Below are positions 1 through 5,613 of a stretch of 8,674 nt of DNA, one piece after another; position 1 is the stretch's first letter; every line of letters starts with the position of its first letter. A program made the translations under genes and the position numbers. The notes beneath the pieces are model-generated. The model was not told the origin of the DNA, ran no database searches, and saw nothing but the letters and a program-made list of their open reading frames with translations. This DNA comes from an uncultured Oribacterium sp. (GTDB taxonomy: Bacteria; Bacillota; Clostridia; Lachnospirales; Lachnospiraceae), in NCBI GenBank assembly GCA_938030845.1, contig CALHIC010000238.1:1-8674 (forward strand), written 5' to 3'.

Positions 1-315
1 AACCCAGCAGCTTCCTATTCCCAGCTCTTCCACAAACAGCACCAGCTCTTCCCCATAGAAACCGATTTTCTCCCGAAAATGGGCAAGTCCCGCATTTCCC
101 TTTAAGAGAATCAAACTTCGTACATTTTTGAAAAGTCCGTAGCTTTTCCGAAAATCCTGAAATGCTCTACTGCCGTCTTCTTCAAACTCTATCGTAAGTC
201 CTGTTTCCAGATTGATTGCAGAAATTTTATTTTGAATCGCCTCCATTTCCTCCTCGGACAGAGGGGCAGGAGTAAAAATACGATGTGATTTACGATGTAG
301 GATTGCGTCTGTCAT
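1..315 (-). CDS. Nitroreductase family protein (N-terminal part, runs off the window)
   Basis: An open frame of 105 codons enters from the left edge and starts at an ATG at 313-315, so only the N-terminal portion is present. The N-terminus has the basic stretch LHRKSHRIF followed by a proline-rich turn, like the RRSxRxF motif that contacts FMN phosphate in nitroreductases. Around residues 90-105 the sequence FYGEELVLFVEELGIGSCWV matches the helix and GxCWv strand typical of the small 'putative TM nitroreductase' branch. By family knowledge these are FMN-dependent NAD(P)H oxidoreductases of the cytoplasm, usually with unknown physiological substrate. The ribosome site (AGAAGAAAAGC before ATG) is weak. 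A promoter candidate lies at 466-493. Family assignment is fairly sure, substrate unknown; the C-terminal half cannot be judged. Confidence 0.75.
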   Translation of the reverse strand, partial: MTDAILHRKSHRIFTPAPLSEEEMEAIQNKISAINLETGLTIEFEEDGSRAFQDFRKSYGLFKNVRSLILLKGNAGLAHFREKIGFYGEELVLFVEELGIGSCWV

Positions 316-465
316 GCTTTTCTTCTAATTAGCCTTTCTTTTTAGAATTTATTTCTTTCGTTTTCCTTCAGCATTTATAGCTATTACAAAATTTATTACC
401 GACTTTTATGACCAAGCCTTGTGCCGGCCTCTTCTCTATTTTTAATAGCCAAAAACACCCTTCCT

Positions 466-493
466 AGTATAGAAAGTTTTTTGCAAAAAGCAA
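466..493 (-). promoter_or_regulatory. Candidate promoter for the nitroreductase gene
   Basis: On the minus strand TTGCTT (488-493) and TATACT (466-471) are separated by 16 bp, close to the sigma-A consensus. It lies directly after the terminator of the upstream minus-strand gene, so it would restart transcription toward the nitroreductase, with a leader of roughly 145 nt. No ligand-binding RNA structure was recognised in that leader (316-465). Confidence 0.4.
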
Positions 494-518
494 GGGAGAG
501 GATGTCACTTCCTCTCCC
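494..518 (-). terminator. Rho-independent terminator overlapping the end of the 157-residue gene
   Basis: GGGAGAGGA (494-502) and its exact complement TCCTCTCCC (510-518) form a 9-bp G/C-rich stem with a 7-base loop. Read on the minus strand the stem is followed by TTGCTTTTTGC, an interrupted U-tract. The TGA stop codon of the upstream gene (505-507) sits inside the loop, so the coding region itself supplies one arm of the hairpin. Confidence 0.65.
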
Positions 519-978
519 TCTTTTCAGCTTCTTCCCTATTCTTTTTGATGGTTTCCGAAAGCTCTATTAAATGCCTTAGAATCTTACTGATATACTGTCC
601 GTCTTTCCGGCTGATACAAGCCGTACAAAAGGTCAAAGGACATTCGTATACATCTCCCATGGCTCCAAGATCCGTCAAAACAGGCAGACCATAGTATACA
701 TTCTTCTTGTTGCTTAAGTTGATAAACCACTTCCCTCCAAGATGTTTTCGGAAGGTCTCTCCCACATAAATAGACAGCTGGTCCAGAATTTCCTTATCCT
801 CAATTAACTTATGGTGATCCTCATAATGCTCAAGAAGCCAAGCTTCTACTGCATCCAAGGACTGAATACTGTAATCCAGAGTAAGCTTTTCTTTCTCTGC
901 AAATTCTCCGGTAACATAGTCCATCTTGAAGCCGATAAAGAAAATCCATTCTTGAAAGTTTTCTTCAGTATAGGCCAT
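505..978 (-). CDS. Hypothetical protein, 157 residues
   Basis: This is a real gene by its ribosome site (AAGGAG about 7 bases before the ATG at 976-978), its length and its terminator. I do not recognise the family. The protein is acidic and soluble with no signal peptide or membrane span. Residues 1-60 are rich in aromatic and acidic residues; a central stretch around 70-95 reads SIYVGETFRKHLGGKWFIN, then come two cysteines near the motif ECPLTFCTAC (about 113-122), and the C-terminus is a charged helix ending EKRERK. The YxGExxRxxxGGxW pattern recalls small SMI1/Imm-like or DUF-type accessory proteins, but that is only a resemblance. It lies 86 bp downstream of a ParE/RelE-type toxin gene in the same direction, and no terminator was seen between them, so shared transcription is possible. 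Confidence 0.7.
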   Translation of the reverse strand: MAYTEENFQEWIFFIGFKMDYVTGEFAEKEKLTLDYSIQSLDAVEAWLLEHYEDHHKLIEDKEILDQLSIYVGETFRKHLGGKWFINLSNKKNVYYGLPVLTDLGAMGDVYECPLTFCTACISRKDGQYISKILRHLIELSETIKKNREEAEKRERK

Positions 979-1064
979 ACCTTCACTCCTTTTATACTAT
1001 TTTACAATGTCTATTCATAAACGAATCTGAAACCATTCTTTCCCTCAGCCCAAAATTAGAGTCC

Positions 1065-1385
1065 TTATTGTTCGATTGATAAATGAAGGTATCTCCTATA
1101 ATCACTTGCGGCAAATAGCACTCTCTCCACAAGAAGCTTATCTCCCTCTATTCTATAGAATGCCAGGTAAGCTTTAAAGCTAATATAATAGTAGCCGGTA
1201 AATAAATCTTCGTAATATAGGGGAGTCGCTGCTTTAGGATATATTGCTTTTGCTTCTATTTTGTCAAATAAATCATTTAAGTACTTCTCGCAAATATCGT
1301 AGTCCTTGGATGCTTCAAAGACCTCATGCCAAACCCGATCAAGGTCTTTTCGTGCTGATGGTGAATATTCTACATTATATTTCAT
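1065..1385 (-). CDS. Type II toxin, ParE/RelE superfamily
   Basis: The 106-residue protein begins MKYNVEYSPSARKDLDRVW, the usual first strand and helix of RelE/ParE-fold toxins (Y-S-P-x-A-x-x-D-L). It ends with the paired strands KAYLAFYRIEGDKLLVERVL (71-90) and the C-terminal segment SDYRRYL, where Arg and Tyr residues usually sit at the active end. By family knowledge such toxins either cut mRNA on the ribosome (RelE) or poison gyrase (ParE); the sequence alone does not decide which, although a C-terminal DYRRYL is more ParE-like. Its ATG overlaps the stop of the upstream antitoxin by four bases (ATGA), so the two are translationally coupled and co-transcribed from the promoter at 1692-1720. 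The frame is intact, so the toxin looks functional. Confidence 0.85.
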   Translation of the reverse strand: MKYNVEYSPSARKDLDRVWHEVFEASKDYDICEKYLNDLFDKIEAKAIYPKAATPLYYEDLFTGYYYISFKAYLAFYRIEGDKLLVERVLFAASDYRRYLHLSIEQ

Positions 1386-1645
1386 TTGCGCTTACTACGA
1401 AAATATGCCCGTACATCCTCAGCAGATAAATATCCCTCTTCTTCCCCGGAGCGCCTTCCTTCATTTAGTTCACACATAAGGCGAAGCATGGTTTTCGTTT
1501 TCTCAAATTCTTCGTCCTCTGCAATATCTCGAATGGCATATTTCCCTCTCCCATTAACAGTTAAATAAACGGGAGAACCGGGGGATACTTTTTCTAAAAC
1601 AGAATTGTAATTTCTAAGATCTGAAACAGGACTAATATTTGCCAT
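1382..1645 (-). CDS. Type II antitoxin, Phd/YefM family
   Basis: The 87-residue protein starts MANISPVSDLRNYNSVLEKV, the N-terminal dimerisation and DNA-binding signature of Phd/YefM antitoxins, followed by PVYLTVNGRGKYAIRD, the usual beta-hairpin 'pvxlTxnGkp.AvlV' element. The C-terminus (about 50-87) is charged and probably disordered; in this family it wraps the toxin and the dimer represses its own promoter. I chose the ATG at 1643-1645 because it has AAAGGA about 9 bases upstream. The longer open frame to 1720 would start inside the promoter and adds an unrelated basic peptide, so it is rejected. The gene precedes and overlaps its toxin by four bases. The family call is strong; the toxin partner is judged from adjacency. 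Confidence 0.87.
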   Translation of the reverse strand: MANISPVSDLRNYNSVLEKVSPGSPVYLTVNGRGKYAIRDIAEDEEFEKTKTMLRLMCELNEGRRSGEEEGYLSAEDVRAYFRSKRK

Positions 1646-1691
1646 AAACGCACATCCTTTCCTACTTTCTCTTTCCTTTTCTTTATCCCCC

Positions 1692-1720
1692 ATCATAACA
1701 CGCATAGAATACCGAGACAA
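1692..1720 (-). promoter_or_regulatory. Promoter of the Phd/YefM-ParE/RelE operon
   Basis: On the minus strand TTGTCT (1715-1720) and TATGAT (1692-1697) are 17 bp apart, close to sigma-A consensus. Transcription would begin near 1685, about 40 bases before the antitoxin ATG at 1645, which supports that start. The antitoxin of this family normally represses its own promoter, so its operator is expected here, but I could not define a clear palindrome. Confidence 0.65.
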
Positions 1721-1799
1721 TATTTTACGATAAATTTTACTTAAAATTACGCCTCATATATTTTCATAGATATTTGTGTTAAAGCTATGCTTCCCTCTC

Positions 1800-2993
1800 C
1801 TACTCTGCTTTTAACAATGCACTTACCAATGCCGGAATCGCCGCAAAATCCTCTTCCTTGGCCACCCATTCCGCTCGAATATTTTCGGGAATCACATGAA
1901 AGCCTGCCCCCTTTAAGGACTCCTGTAAAACCTTCACGGACTCTCCGCTCCAGCCATAGCAGCCGAATGCCGCTGCCTTTTTCTTTTTAAACTTCAGCTG
2001 CTTTAAAAACTCAAGCCAGCCTGCCACAGGAGACAAAATAGAATTTGCCACCGTAGGAGAACCTACTGCAAGAGCTTTTGACTTAAAGACCTCCGTCATT
2101 ACTTCATTTTTATCCGACTTAGAAATATTAAAGACCTTCACCACCGTATCCGGACTTTGCCGATGAATCTCCTCCGCAATACTGTAGGCAATCTTTGTGG
2201 TGCCCTCCCACATGGTATCAAAGGCAATCGTCACCTGATCTTCCTGATAATCCTGTGCCCACTCCGCATATTTTTCCACAATCTGCATGGGGTTTTCCCG
2301 CCAGATGGCTCCATGGGAAGGAGCAATCATTTCAATAGGCAGATTCAAAGCCGTAATCTCCTCCAGCTTTTTCCGTAAAATCGGAGCAAAGGGAGCCACG
2401 ATATTGGCATAGTACTTCATGGCTTCCTTCATAAGAACGCATTGATTTGCCTTATCGTTAAAAAGCTCCTCCACCGCATAATGCTGTCCGAAGGCATCCA
2501 TGGAGAAAAGGATATTGTCCCCGGTTAAGAAAGTTGCCATGGAATCCGGCCAGTGGAGCATCCGCATTTCCAGGAAAATAAGCTTCTTTCCGTTTCCGAT
2601 ATCCAAGGAATCCCCGGTCTTAACTACGTGGAAATTCCAGCCCCTCTTGCCATACTGTCCTTCAATGCTTTTTACCGCATTTTCCGTACAATAAATCGGC
2701 ACATCGGGAATCTCTTCCAAAATAGTGCTAAGGGAGCCGGAATGGTCGCACTCCCCATGATTTGCCACGATGAAATCAATCTTTTTTAAATCAATTTCTT
2801 TTTTCAGATTCTCCACAAAGTCAAAACGGTGGGGTGTCCAAACCGTATCCATCAAAACCGTCTTTTCTTCCTCGATGAGATAGGCATTTTGGCTGGAACC
2901 GTTGATGATAGAATAATCATCTCCATGAAAATGCTGTAGTTCCCAGTCGATATAGCCTATCCAACTGACATTTCCCTTTACCGCTTTTCTCAT
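1800..2993 (-). CDS. fprA: FprA-type flavodiiron protein (A-type flavoprotein)
   Basis: This 397-residue protein is full length for a class A flavodiiron protein. Residues 1-250 form the metallo-beta-lactamase-like domain with every diiron ligand position visible: H79-x-E81-x-D83-H84 (in NHGECDHSGS), H147 (LHWPDS), D166 (SMDAFGQH) and H227 (PSHGAIW). Residues 255-395 are the flavodoxin domain, with the FMN phosphate loop DTMWEGTTKIA (259-269), GSPTVANS (311-318) and GCYGWSGE (344-351). By family knowledge the enzyme is cytoplasmic and reduces O2 to water and/or NO to N2O with electrons from rubredoxin or a flavoprotein, protecting strict anaerobes. There is no C-terminal rubredoxin or flavin reductase fusion, so an external donor is needed. 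An ideal AGGAGG precedes the ATG. It lies 43 bp downstream of the cupin gene in the same direction, probably one operon. O2 versus NO preference cannot be read from sequence. Confidence 0.95.
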   Translation of the reverse strand: MRKAVKGNVSWIGYIDWELQHFHGDDYSIINGSSQNAYLIEEEKTVLMDTVWTPHRFDFVENLKKEIDLKKIDFIVANHGECDHSGSLSTILEEIPDVPIYCTENAVKSIEGQYGKRGWNFHVVKTGDSLDIGNGKKLIFLEMRMLHWPDSMATFLTGDNILFSMDAFGQHYAVEELFNDKANQCVLMKEAMKYYANIVAPFAPILRKKLEEITALNLPIEMIAPSHGAIWRENPMQIVEKYAEWAQDYQEDQVTIAFDTMWEGTTKIAYSIAEEIHRQSPDTVVKVFNISKSDKNEVMTEVFKSKALAVGSPTVANSILSPVAGWLEFLKQLKFKKKKAAAFGCYGWSGESVKVLQESLKGAGFHVIPENIRAEWVAKEEDFAAIPALVSALLKAE

Positions 2994-3036
2994 CTTTTCC
3001 TCCTAAAGAATCCTCTTATGTACTCTAAATGTTCTC

Positions 3037-3687
3037 TTATGCCAAACTGATTAACAAAGCCATTTTGAAATTTCCCTTTGCTGTTACTGCATGTCGTCCT
3101 GCCTTGGCAAAATGGAACTCTTCTCCCGCATGAATCACATGGTCAACGCCCTCATACTGAATCACTGCCTCTCCTTCCAGAGCAAATACCATAGCCTCTC
3201 CCGGCGCTGCATGCTCGGAAAGACCGGTTCCCTCAGAAAAGGACATCAGCACAAACTTCATTTTCTCATTGTGCATCAAGTCCATGTTTACAATCTTGCC
3301 CTCCTGATAGGGGAGTAAGTCTGCCAAACGAAAAACCTCACCTGCCTTTACCGCTTCATTCATAAAATCTTCCCTCCTTATGGAAATTTCTGTGTATACT
3401 GCACCCTTTTCGCTACGGATTCCCACCGGTTTATCCACCGGGGTGAGAATGGCCTGCCCCTTGGAAAGGAACTTTCCTTCTCCTGTTCCGTAAACTTCTA
3501 TCTCCCCCTCCGCTACGAAAAGTAGCTTATGATAGGGATAAAGCTCTGCACTGATATCCGTCCTCTCCGCCATGGAAAAATAAATGACGGCGTTTTCTCC
3601 CGGATGAATCTGCTTAGATACGGTACATCCCCGTACCGGTGGATTCTCTCTTGCTATGGAAAACACTTCTCCGACTTTTTCTTTCAT
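3037..3687 (-). CDS. Double-cupin domain protein
   Basis: The 216-residue protein contains two cupin barrels. The first (about 35-105) is degenerate, with only H53 near the expected metal site. The second (about 140-212) has a better motif 1, EHAAPGEAMVFALEGEA (H159, E164, G172), and motif 2 with HAGEEFHF and H199, so it can plausibly bind one metal ion. No catalytic domain is attached; such small bicupins are usually sensors, isomerase-like enzymes or unknown. I use the ATG at 3685-3687 because GGAGG stands just before it (spacing only 3 bases). The frame continues upstream to 3747, but that start lacks a ribosome site and the extra 20 residues are a Lys/Ser/Phe-rich product of repeat-like DNA. 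It precedes the flavodiiron gene by 43 bp with no terminator between, suggesting a shared role in oxidative or nitrosative stress. Function is unproven. Confidence 0.85.
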   Translation of the reverse strand: MKEKVGEVFSIARENPPVRGCTVSKQIHPGENAVIYFSMAERTDISAELYPYHKLLFVAEGEIEVYGTGEGKFLSKGQAILTPVDKPVGIRSEKGAVYTEISIRREDFMNEAVKAGEVFRLADLLPYQEGKIVNMDLMHNEKMKFVLMSFSEGTGLSEHAAPGEAMVFALEGEAVIQYEGVDHVIHAGEEFHFAKAGRHAVTAKGNFKMALLISLA

Positions 3688-3728
3688 AAGCCTCCTTTCT
3701 TTGCCGAAGGACTTTGATTTTGAAAATG

Positions 3729-3832
3729 CTTTAGGCTTTAAAAACATTGTTTTTGAAGTCTCTTTAAGCTCTAAAAAGTTTTGCCCTAGAAACGCTTTAA
3801 ACTTTAGATTTATAAAAGGTTTGCATCTTTAA
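3729..3832. repeat. Degenerate ~33-bp tandem repeat in the cupin leader
   Basis: Units begin with CTTTA at 3729, 3762, 3795 and 3827, i.e. spacings of 33, 33 and 32 bp. The first 16 bases of the first two units (CTTTAGGCTTTAAAAA and CTTTAAGCTCTAAAAA) differ at two positions; the third is more divergent and the fourth keeps only CTTTAA. The array lies between the palindromes and the cupin start, so on the minus strand it would be part of the untranslated leader. It is A/T-rich, so some similarity may be chance. Confidence 0.4.
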
Positions 3833-3850
3833 ATCCTTCTTACAAAGTCT

Positions 3851-3862
3851 ATTGTATACAAT
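3851..3862. promoter_or_regulatory. 12-bp perfect palindrome, operator-like
   Basis: ATTGTATACAAT is its own complement. The TTGTATACAA core resembles operators of GntR-type repressors by general knowledge, but no such gene is present in the window. It lies immediately next to the longer palindrome and beside possible -10 sequences (TATATT on the minus strand) for the cupin-flavodiiron operon. Confidence 0.4.
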
Positions 3863-3868
3863 ATATGC

Positions 3869-3900
3869 GATTCATTTGTTGCAAATGCAACAAATGAATC
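3869..3900. promoter_or_regulatory. 32-bp near-perfect palindrome, probable operator of the cupin-fprA operon
   Basis: Arms GATTCATTTGTTGCA (3869-3883) and TGCAACAAATGAATC (3886-3900) are exact complements around a 2-base centre. There is no U-tract on the minus strand after it, so it does not look like a terminator of the toxin gene that ends at 3966. Its core TTTGTTGCA..TGCAACAAA has the form of a binding site for a dimeric regulator such as a MarR-type protein. On the minus strand TTGCAT within it and TATATT downstream are 19 bp apart, so the site may cover a -35 element. The regulator is not in the window. Confidence 0.5.
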
Positions 3901-3965
3901 TAACAAAAGCAAAAAAGAATTTTTACCGATATATCTCATACAGATGCTTTCTACAATTAGATACA

Positions 3966-4229
3966 TTATTTATCGCCATAATGAGAACCACATTCTGCAA
4001 TTTCCAGCATATCTCCCACAATACGAAAAACAATCCGATTCTTTTCATCGATTCTTGCACTCCAAAAACCGGACAAATTACCTGATAATTTTTCCGGTTT
4101 TCCAATACAATTATATCCATTTCTATCTATGTCTTTCAAAATTTTATTTATTCTTCTTAGTGTTTTCTTATCTTGTCCCTGCCAGTATAAATATTCCTCC
4201 CACGCTTCATCATGCCATATTTTTCTCAT
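3966..4229 (-). CDS. yoeB: YoeB-type toxin (Txe/YoeB family mRNA interferase)
   Basis: The 87-residue protein aligns along its whole length with YoeB: WHDEAWEEYLYWQ near the N-terminus, then GKPEKLSGNLSGFWSARI and a C-terminal SHY. The residues known to be catalytic in E. coli YoeB fall at the same numbers here: E46, R65, H83 and Y84. By family knowledge it binds the ribosomal A site and cuts mRNA during translation. E. coli YoeB ends at Y84, whereas this protein has three more residues (GDK). Its ATG shares one base with the antitoxin stop (TAATG), a tight coupling. The frame and active site are intact, so it should be active. Identification is strong. Confidence 0.93.
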   Translation of the reverse strand: MRKIWHDEAWEEYLYWQGQDKKTLRRINKILKDIDRNGYNCIGKPEKLSGNLSGFWSARIDEKNRIVFRIVGDMLEIAECGSHYGDK

Positions 4230-4495
4230 TATTCGGCCTCAATAAGCTCATGCTCATGTATCTTATATCCGGCCTTCATCTCCGCAACTCGTCTTTCCAA
4301 AGTAGCTAAATGTTCACTGCTATAAAACGTGTCTCTCTCTGTTGTAATTTCAAATGGAATTCTTCTTTCACGAACTACTGTTTTAGCAAAAATGCAAAAT
4401 GCTGTAGTCATATTCATCCCCACATCAGAACAAAACTCATCAAACTGTTTCTTTAAATCTTCATCCATACGAACACTGATACTCGTCTGTGCCAT
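4229..4495 (-). CDS. RelB/DinJ-type antitoxin of the YoeB toxin
   Basis: The 88-residue protein begins AQTSISVRMDEDLKKQFDEF, the ribbon strand and first helix of a ribbon-helix-helix fold, followed by GMNMTTAFCIFAKTVVRERRIPFEI, the second helix and the 'r.P.e' ending typical of RelB/DinJ antitoxins. The rest (about 52-88) is a charged helical tail that in the family covers the toxin. The ATG at 4493-4495 has AGGAGG 7 bases upstream. The dimer is expected to repress the promoter at 4543-4571. YoeB in E. coli is paired with the unrelated Phd-like YefM; a DinJ-like partner for a YoeB toxin is a module swap also known in Firmicutes. The family call is strong. Confidence 0.9.
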   Translation of the reverse strand: MAQTSISVRMDEDLKKQFDEFCSDVGMNMTTAFCIFAKTVVRERRIPFEITTERDTFYSSEHLATLERRVAEMKAGYKIHEHELIEAE

Positions 4496-4542
4496 AAGAA
4501 AGCCTCCTTATCTGTATTGAATTTTAGAATCATATTTTATAT

Positions 4543-4571
4543 ATTATATATACATTGTACTATATTTTCAA
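4543..4571 (-). promoter_or_regulatory. Promoter of the DinJ-YoeB operon
   Basis: On the minus strand TTGAAA (4566-4571) and a perfect TATAAT (4543-4548) are 17 bp apart, a near-consensus sigma-A promoter. The start point would fall near 4536, about 40 bases before the antitoxin ATG. Such a strong promoter suits an autorepressed toxin-antitoxin operon. Confidence 0.75.
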
Positions 4572-4588
4572 TGCAATGTATATATAAT
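4543..4588. repeat. 15-bp inverted repeat flanking the DinJ-YoeB promoter, probable operator
   Basis: ATTATATATACATTG (4543-4557) and CAATGTATATATAAT (4574-4588) are exact complements with a 16-bp spacer. One arm covers the -10 box and the other lies just upstream of the -35 box, so a ribbon-helix-helix antitoxin bound to both arms would block polymerase. The alternating TA content makes part of the match easy by chance, but the CATTG/CAATG ends are informative. Confidence 0.55.
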
Positions 4589-4640
4589 TATTGTTAATTT
4601 GGTAATTTGCATTATAAAGTAAATCACCATACTAATTTTT

Positions 4641-4661
4641 AAAAATTGATTCGCTAATCAA
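4641..4661 (-). terminator. Weak candidate terminator after the DMT transporter
   Basis: On the minus strand TTGATT, loop AGCG, AATCAA is followed by TTTTTA. The 6-bp stem is A/T-rich and therefore weak, but it is correctly placed about 50 bp after the transporter stop and before the promoter of the next operon. Confidence 0.35.
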
Positions 4662-4708
4662 GATAATTTATTCACTATTCTTTTAAGGAAATATTAACTC
4701 TTTATCAA

Positions 4709-5575
4709 CTAACCTTGCTTCCATTTCCAAAGAGCCGTTCCGAAAATGAGGGCATAGCCCACAAAGCTATAAACGTCCGGAATTTCCCCAAAGACCACAA
4801 AGCCCAAAATAGCCGCAAAGAGTACCTGAGAATAGTCAAAGACGGAAATCTCCTTTGCAGGGGCATAGGCATAAGCTTTTGTCACAAAGATTTGTCCCAC
4901 CGCCGCACTACATCCTGCCAAAATTAAAAAGATAGTCTGTTGTGCAGTCATTGGCTTGTATTGCAAAAGAAAAAATGGAAGCAATGCTAAAACGGAAAAC
5001 ATCGAAAAAGAAAAAACCACTACCGGGCCTTTCACGCCACCTAAGCCTACCTTGCGGACAAAGGTATAGGCCGTTCCCGCCGAAAATCCACCAAAAAGTG
5101 CCACCAGTGCGGGAAGCCCCACAATTCCCTGCCCGGGCTTCACCACAAAGGCTGCTCCCAGCAAAGCTAAGAGTACGGAAACAATCGCCATCTTATTGGG
5201 CTTTTCTCCCAAAATAAAAATAGACATTACAATAGCAAAGAAAGGCGCCATTTTCTGTAAAATACTGGCATCCCCCAGCTTCAGATACGTAATTGACCAA
5301 AAGTTACAAAGAATCCCCAAGGTTCCAAAACAGCAACGAAGCAACAAAGGAATTCTAAGCTCCTTGGGTACAGAATAACGTATTCCCTGTTGCCGCATCA
5401 TCACAAAGGCAATCAAAGCCGCCACACAATTTCGAAACATTGCCTTCTGCATGGTAGGTACATCTCCGGAAAGCTTCACAAAAAAAGCCATTCCTGCAAA
5501 GCCTGCTGCTGAAAGGATTATGGAGATGATTCCCTTTATTTTTCGTTCTTTTTCTACTCTGATTTCTTCTTTCAT
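4709..5575 (-). CDS. EamA/DMT-superfamily membrane transporter
   Basis: The 288-residue protein has the size and pattern of the 10-helix drug/metabolite transporter family: two EamA repeats, about residues 13-145 and 153-286, each of five hydrophobic helices. Family-typical stretches include NFWSITYLKLGDASILQ (91-107), the APFFAIVMSIFILGEKP segment near 109-126, and in the second repeat AYAYAPAKEISVFDYSQ (234-250) and FGEIP. The N-terminus is charged and cytoplasmic. By family knowledge it exports or imports a small metabolite; the substrate cannot be deduced. The ribosome site before the ATG is weak. It is divergent from the AraC-type gene, sharing a 225-bp spacer, so that regulator could act on it. 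A TATAAT box stands at 5614-5619 on the minus strand. Confidence 0.9.
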   Translation of the reverse strand: MKEEIRVEKERKIKGIISIILSAAGFAGMAFFVKLSGDVPTMQKAMFRNCVAALIAFVMMRQQGIRYSVPKELRIPLLLRCCFGTLGILCNFWSITYLKLGDASILQKMAPFFAIVMSIFILGEKPNKMAIVSVLLALLGAAFVVKPGQGIVGLPALVALFGGFSAGTAYTFVRKVGLGGVKGPVVVFSFSMFSVLALLPFFLLQYKPMTAQQTIFLILAGCSAAVGQIFVTKAYAYAPAKEISVFDYSQVLFAAILGFVVFGEIPDVYSFVGYALIFGTALWKWKQG

Positions 5576-5613
5576 TTATACTACTCTACTTTCTAAACTA
5601 AATATACTGTCTT

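Noticed and set aside
1646..1720. Longer antitoxin start beginning MSRYSMRVMMG
   Set aside because: It begins within the -35 box of the promoter at 1692-1720, and the family signature plus ribosome site begin at 1645.
1777..1816. Inverted repeat TGTTAAAGC/GCTTTTAACA around the fprA stop as a terminator
   Set aside because: The arms are imperfect with a loop of about 20 bases and no good U-tract, so support is too weak.
3688..3747. Longer cupin start beginning MFLKPKAFSK
   Set aside because: It has no ribosome site, and the extra residues come from the repeat-like DNA; GGAGG precedes the ATG at 3687.
3729..3900. CRISPR-like array
   Set aside because: The 33-bp units are too degenerate, have no distinct spacers, and no cas genes are present; the palindrome occurs only once.
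3869..3900. Terminator of the DinJ-YoeB operon
   Set aside because: The stem is long and ends without a U-tract on the minus strand; placement next to promoter-like boxes fits an operator better, though I cannot exclude some termination.
3852..4309. Plus-strand open frames of 77 and 121 residues
   Set aside because: They are antisense to the YoeB toxin gene and its flank and show no family features or ribosome sites.
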